From positions 62,001 through 126,000 of the forward strand of contig JAPZLL010000066.1 of the NCBI GenBank assembly GCA_036250225.1: a stretch of 64,000 nt of DNA. The letters are read 5' to 3'. The notes beneath the pieces were generated by a model that did not search any database, was not told the DNA's origin, and was given only the letters and a program-made list of their open reading frames with translations. Shown here piece after piece: positions 59,132-64,000 of this stretch. The DNA comes from Cercophora sp. LCS_1. Taxonomy: Eukaryota > Ascomycota > Sordariomycetes > Sordariales > Lasiosphaeriaceae. A program made the position numbers and the translations under genes. How positions within the stretch are numbered: position 1 is the stretch's first letter; each line of letters begins with the position of its first letter.

Positions 59132-61681
59132 TCAAATCAGCCACAAATCCCTCTCAACGGACTGCTCAAACGCCTTCATCGCCTCGCGCCCAAATATTGA
59201 CCCTCGCCCAACTCTTTCAAACCCATCCACTATCTCCCTATGCCTCGTCACAAAGACAACCTCGAACGAATCGTGGCTGTGCATCCCCAAGAGACCAACA
59301 TACCCCAACCCAAGCGACCCAGGACTGATGTTTCCCACCCTTTGGATAACCAACGCGAAGACCATCACCCCCATTCGTTCTTCCCCTCGTCCTTCACCTG
59401 CCCCATCATCACCCGAAACTTGGAAATCCGGATGCTCAAGCGACGCCCACCCAGCAGCAAGACCAGGTTTGCCAGGCATAACGACGGCGCGTTGTGTGGT
59501 GCATGTGAATCTGGACTCCCGAGATGTGTGACCACTTGCGTCAGTGCAAACGTAGACGTCCTCGTCTGAGGGGGGAGAGGAGGAGTTGAAGAGGTATCTT
59601 CTGAGGATGTGAACGGGGATAAGTCGGGCTTTGAGATGGATGACGGCGAAGTTGTCTATGTCTCCTTCCGCGTCTGTTCCCGTGTAAGTTTGGTCTGTAG
59701 ATGGCGTAGCAGGAGTTGACGGTGCGAAAAGAGGGAGTTGGCGAGGCCCCCCTGACGCGTGGTTATTGTTGGAGAATAGTTGATTCTTCTTGACACGAGT
59801 AATGTCTGCAATGATGCATTCGTAGGTAGAGATTGTGCCTCTTTGGAGTCTCTGGTAAATCACTCCGGTGTATATAGATGCCCAGGACCAGGTTGGAAAG
59901 TCTGGAATCCGTTTGTGTCTCTTACAGGACGTTTGTTCCCAGAGAAGTCCGCGGAGGATATCGTCGTGCAATAACCCGGCAATCTGTTCCTGCTCCGGTT
60001 GTTCTTTCTCCATAGCGTGGGCGGCGGTTGTCTTCTTCAGCGCTACTGTAAATTCGGAGGCAATTCCTGTCAGGGCGAGGATGCGGTCCTTTCTTGGCTG
60101 CGTTAGGCCACGCCTCGAATATTGAGAGACGACTTCTTCCCATGACCGTCGAATGGCATCTGAGGAGGAAAGGTCAACCGATAAAGAAGATTTTATGGCG
60201 AGCTCTGGGTCCCCGAAGAGGGTGGGATGGTATGTGACAAGGCCGGCGGGAGATATGCTTGATGCTTCCTTCCCGGGACATCGACACTGAAGGAATATGC
60301 CATGCTCTGTGAAGCACACGAGTCGACGGCTTAGAAGCCATTCTTGAACCACCCTATGCTCACTATCAGCCCTGTCTACATTTACGACATCGTAATTTCG
60401 CTATCAACTGCAACAAACGTACCATCCTCGAGATAGAAGCTCACTCTCTCGTACCAGATCGCTGTACCTCTGCGCCCAGGCACCATTTTGAGGCTCCGGC
60501 GAGAGATAAAAGCTGCCGTTTTGAGTACCGTCCTTGTCGAGATACGGCAGCTGAGCCAGAGGAGGAGCATCTATCCTGAACAGTCCTCTACCACTTGTCT
60601 GATCCGATGTTGTAGAAATGGTAAAAGCTGCACGCTGGTAGTAATCGCTCATTCTCACCGACTCTTGCTTCCAGTCGCGTGCGTCATCTTGTACGATACA
60701 CAGACTATCAATCCAAACGTAGTAGATGTTAAGAGCTGCCGCGGCGTGGAAGACGTCGTGGAAAAGCGTCGGCAAATTGTCCAAATACTTTCCGGAAAGT
60801 CGCTCGTGGTAGTTTGTCTTTGTTGTCGATGTCATGCTGGTCTGCGGTTGTACCCAACGATGACTGAGGCAGACATAACTGCCTGTCAGTCCCTCTGTTT
60901 CCACGAGTACCAAATTGATATGGGGCCTATCCTCAGCTGTGGCGACGATCTTGTAATCGACTGGATATGAGAGGCGAATACACCGCCGAGGCAGTGGTGC
61001 AGTCGTCGAGTTGATCTTTTCGGCACCGGAAAGCGTACTCGAGCATCCAGGGTGTCCCTTGCCGTCCTCCAGCCAGTTTCTCACATGCTTGAAGTACGCA
61101 CCGCTGAGAGAATTATTGACAAACTTGAACTCGCCCACAACGTCACCGCTTCTCGCAGCCTCGGTGTCTTCGAAAGAAAATACGCATCAGATTAGCTGAC
61201 GTGTGTATCAATACAAATCAAAATAGCCCGTACCTCTGTCTGCGATAGCAGAGAAAAAGCACTTGAAGCTACCTCTGACTCCCGAATCTAATAAGTCGTA
61301 GGCGTATTTCGCGGCAAGAAACTCGAACCCAATAAATCCAAGCGGGGACCTGGAGCTTTCTGATGATCTTTGGGCGTCGGTCGGGGGCTTGGCCACGGGG
61401 GACACGAATATCCACGACAGCGAAGTCTTGAAGGGATCTTCCAAAACCTTTTGCAAGTTTGGTCCATTGGGACCTGAAATGGCCTCCTTCGATGGATTGA
61501 GCTTGGCAACTGAGCCTCCAAGGTATGCCACTATCACCGCGCATGTCGGACAACCTGAGCGCGCTGACGAAATCGCGTCTGGGAGGGGACGGAGTGGGCG
61601 CCATGGCGTGTGGACATTCTGATAGTGGTCTTTAGATAAGGCTTGAATGTCGAACCTTTCGCAAAATGAGCAGAGACGCAT
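59132..61681 (-). CDS. HET-domain protein 3
   Basis: Three exons (61681-61234, 61167-60423, 60353-59132; introns 66 and 69 bp) sum to 804 aa with correct phase. The first exon has the Cys-rich opening MRLCSFCERFDIQAL and CPTCAVIVAYLG seen in a large subgroup of HET proteins. The HET domain (about 240-400) shows YVCLSHRW, YYVWIDSLCIVQDDARDW and MSDYYQRAAFTISTT. After the second intron the usual block appears as ELLSRG-WVVQEWLLSRRLVCF, followed by RKDRILALTGIASEF and PDFPTWSWASIYTGV. Likely involved in allorecognition/cell death by family analogy. It is divergent from the membrane-protein gene at 62031 across 349 bp. Confidence 0.92.
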
Positions 61682-62030
61682 GTTTCATGTTGCATTCGCC
61701 CTCGGAGGTGCAGAGAGCAATTGAGGTTGTGCCGACTCCATGGTTGGCAGAAGGAAAGAAAGAGGGCTCTCTTGGAAACCAGCAGGGGGTCGCCCTGCGC
61801 CACGATATTACCCGCGCGCCATTCAGCAGCAGTGCAAAGGCCAATGGCGCGCAAATGGCTGAAACATGCAGCTGCTGCCTAGCCGAGCACGGGGTGAAGC
61901 GTGCTTGCCCACGCCACATCGACGCTCAACTCAGCTCTTTCCAAGCCAATCTCGAACGCCATTCGACTCTGTCAGATGGACAGATACGCTAACTTACCAC
62001 TGAAGCGACCTAAGAGAACTCCAGTTACAG
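61682..62030. promoter_or_regulatory. Short divergent promoter, HET protein 3 / membrane protein
   Basis: 349 bp between the two start codons. No TATA or repeated site stands out; open frames here are shadows. Co-regulation of the two genes is possible from geometry alone. Confidence 0.4.
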
Positions 62031-63425
62031 ATGAAAGCAACCAAGACAAAGACAAAGGCCCCAGCAGCCCAACGGTTCGGCGATCGGATTTTCTTGTACA
62101 ACCCTAGATCCGAGTGGCTGGTCTTCAACCCGATCACGATTGCGCGAGAATGCAGCCTCATCATTGCCGTCATCATCAGCGGCCTTATGCTGGGCGAGAG
62201 CAACAAGGTTGAGACTAAGTCTGCCGCGCAGTCCACTCTTTCGACATTGCTCTGTCTTTTCGCTACCAGCCTCGTTCTTTTCCTTCTCGACTTCTTGATA
62301 AGCACTCTCTTATTCGACTTCAGGCGATCGGATCCTCTCAACATCATAATCTGGCACCAAATTGGGCCCCGGCGCCGTCGCTCCCGATTCATCATCATTA
62401 TTTATGCTAGCTTGTATCTTATGCAAGTAGTGCTCGCTGCGGCCTCCGTCCACGTCATCTCCAGAGTCACCAGCGATGGGCACCCCGTCTGGGTCGAACT
62501 TCCTCGGGCCAATGTCAGCAATTTACTTTTCGCAATGGCCATACTATCTCTATTCTTGACCATACTAGCATCTCTCCACACATGGGCACGCCTCTTCTTT
62601 GTCAGAGGATCCCTCGCCTCGAGATGGGCCATACCGCCAGCTACAACGCCGTTTCGCCCTTCCAACCCGGATACCACCACCCCTCCGAGATCCCCTGCTG
62701 ACTCGGGCACGGATTTGGACACACTTTACCAACAGCAACTTGGCCATGGAGAATTCCAGCAACAGCTATTGCAACAACTCGCGGGCCCTGTTAAACAGGG
62801 CACTCAGGCTTCACGGAACCTGGATTCAGGTCATCCTGCTCTTGCCAAGCCATCCCCGTCTCTGTGCACGGCCAACTTGCGGTACTGGTATGCCGCCAGG
62901 CAACTCTGCGCCACCTGCTGGATTATCGCTTGGTTTTTGGCCCAAGTCGCTGTGGTAGTCACCCAGGCTGTCGGGATTATCAAAATCGCGAACTCGGAAC
63001 GATCGTGCGGGAGTACTGGCTTTTGCGCCTGGACTATCGTTTCCCTATTCATCTGGTTACCGGTTCTCCTAGGGGTAGTCAGCGCAGTCAGGCTCCGAGT
63101 AGCATTACACAAGAATGTGCTCTGTGGGGTGACTGGTAGCTACGTTGTGGCCGGTGTGATTTGCATCTCCCTGGCTCTTAGTGTTTCTGGAGTTGGTCTG
63201 TTGGTCTACACCCGGAAATGGGGTCACGGTTTGATGAACGACGTGATGGACGAGTGGACATTCATAGCTGTCTTTGGGCTTGTAGCAGAGTCCGTGTTGA
63301 TGTTTGTCTTTATGATTATCTGCGGCGCCTTTTTTCTACCAGAGCCGAGAATGCGGGGGTACGCAAACAATCTCTTTTTACATCTCTTCGTTCAACGCCA
63401 ACGGGAGACAACACTCTATAGGTAG
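62031..63425 (+). CDS. Polytopic membrane protein, unrecognised family
   Basis: Intronless, 464 aa. I do not recognise a family. After a basic N-terminus (MKATKTKTKAPAAQRF) and SEWLVFNPITIA there are about eight hydrophobic segments: ECSLIIAVIISGLMLG, LLCLFATSLVLFLLDFLISTLLF, FIIIIYASLYLMQVVLAAASV, NLLFAMAILSLFLTILASL, CWIIAWFLAQVAVVVTQAVG, TIVSLFIWLPVLLGVVSAV, SYVVAGVICISLALSVSGVGL and FGLVAESVLMFVFMIICGAF. A polar Pro/Thr- and Gln-rich loop (about 200-280) lies between the fourth and fifth. The general shape recalls other fungal integral membrane proteins found beside HET genes. No catalytic motif is seen. The start is the only ATG ahead of the conserved-looking region. Confidence 0.7.
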   Translation: MKATKTKTKAPAAQRFGDRIFLYNPRSEWLVFNPITIARECSLIIAVIISGLMLGESNKVETKSAAQSTLSTLLCLFATSLVLFLLDFLISTLLFDFRRSDPLNIIIWHQIGPRRRRSRFIIIIYASLYLMQVVLAAASVHVISRVTSDGHPVWVELPRANVSNLLFAMAILSLFLTILASLHTWARLFFVRGSLASRWAIPPATTPFRPSNPDTTTPPRSPADSGTDLDTLYQQQLGHGEFQQQLLQQLAGPVKQGTQASRNLDSGHPALAKPSPSLCTANLRYWYAARQLCATCWIIAWFLAQVAVVVTQAVGIIKIANSERSCGSTGFCAWTIVSLFIWLPVLLGVVSAVRLRVALHKNVLCGVTGSYVVAGVICISLALSVSGVGLLVYTRKWGHGLMNDVMDEWTFIAVFGLVAESVLMFVFMIICGAFFLPEPRMRGYANNLFLHLFVQRQRETTLYR

Positions 63426-63439
63426 TACGCAATTGGCAG

Positions 63440-63950
63440 TTACCAACTCGAATACCCCAACTTAACAGTCTTCTCCCACGGCCAACCCATCTCCTTCTCC
63501 ACATTCATGATGTTAGACAGTTTCCGCTGGATCGTATCTAGGTAATAGCAATCCTTCCCAATGGCAAGCCGTCTTACCATAATGGGCGGGTAATCCCTAG
63601 CTCACCCTCAAAGATCCTACACTCTCCCGGAGCAGGCAAGTTAAACTAAACCAGCTGCATCTCATCTGTCTCCCGGTCCCCGTCACTGAAACCAAAAGGT
63701 CATTGTACCAATAGCTTCGCAGACTGAGATATAAAGGAACCATCCCTGCAACACCACCCTCATTCTTTGGCGGCTCGTTTCGCTCGATCGCCTCGATTTG
63801 AGCTACGACGGGCCTGTCAGAAACACTGCACACTGGAATTTTTTGGAATTGAGGGCAATTGAGCGGGTTTGCAACTGATTGATTCTCCAAATACGGCCTG
63901 ATGCATGGGAATAAAGTGAGATTAGCTTCGGCGCCGTGATGAATTTTTCA
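63440..63950 (-). CDS. 3' part of an unidentified gene, cut by the window edge
   Basis: A minus-strand frame without ATG is open from about 63950 (HHGAEANLTLFPCIRPYLENQ...KIPVCSVSDRPVVAQIEAIERN) to an intron-like GTTTAG...GAGCTAG (about 63651-63597). The next exon reads DYPPIMVRRLAIGKDCYYLD and ends ...MGWPWEKTVKLGYSSW with a TAA at 63442-63440. The splice joins in frame. The composition and the ending are protein-like, but I do not recognise the family. The 5' part must lie at or beyond the right edge, or further upstream exons were missed. Confidence 0.4.
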
Positions 63951-64000
63951 CGATAGGAAAGTTTAGCCGGGGGGACTGAAAAGGGGCCTTTGAGGCTGGG

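Noticed and set aside
1..64000. Transposable elements or CRISPR arrays
   Set aside because: No transposase, reverse transcriptase or integrase motif, no long terminal or inverted repeats, no spaced repeats seen in either orientation.

Overview
The window is nuclear DNA of a filamentous ascomycete (Pezizomycotina, most likely Sordariomycetes). The evidence is eukaryotic gene structure (introns of about 45-190 bp with GT...AG borders and CTAAC/CTGAC-like branch sites, long intergenic spaces, no operons or ribosome binding sites) and fungus-specific families: HET, DUF3433, Zn2Cys6, GT2 of the filamentous-growth type, and the VWA plus alpha-kinase architecture. No transposon ORF, rRNA or CRISPR array was seen.

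Layout. 1-6.9 kb: an intact type-2 glycosyltransferase, then the frame-broken relic of an F-box gene. 7-17 kb: transport and nitrogen genes. These are an amidase that has lost its 5' third, an MFS transporter, a MATE transporter divergent from a secreted agmatinase/arginase-family hydrolase, and a Zn2Cys6 regulator. 17.6-24.8 kb: a C2H2 zinc-finger gene, a decayed CorA-like membrane protein and a second C2H2 gene or fragment, with an 84-bp-period tandem repeat between the last two. 25.7-36.2 kb: a VWA/alpha-kinase protein, a large DUF3433 membrane protein with a Ser/Thr-rich domain, a bacterial-type glutaminase and a SET-domain protein. 36.6-39.4 kb: a nitrilase followed by a haem aldoxime dehydratase, together a two-step aldoxime -> nitrile -> acid + ammonia route. 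40.5-61.7 kb: a region rich in recognition-type genes. It holds a PD-(D/E)XK-like protein, an ankyrin-repeat protein, three intact HET-domain genes and a HET relic, plus an MFS transporter, an F-box/LRR-like gene, a fragment resembling the C-terminal end of a Tc-toxin A subunit, and an orphan fungal N-terminal module. 62-64 kb: a polytopic membrane protein and the 3' part of a gene running off the right edge.

How the genes may work together. Several products release ammonia from nitrogen compounds: glutaminase, nitrilase, and indirectly the ureohydrolase through urea. The aldoxime dehydratase/nitrilase pair is the only clear pathway, and it is adjacent and co-oriented. The distal half looks like accessory, fast-evolving DNA: HET and ankyrin genes mixed with broken copies. 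Most relics are broken by one- or two-base shifts, so raw-read support should be checked before any is treated as truly dead.

Gene models were built by hand from reading frames and splice signals. Where frames add up exactly across introns the confidence is high. Domain names rest on recognised motifs, not on database searches.
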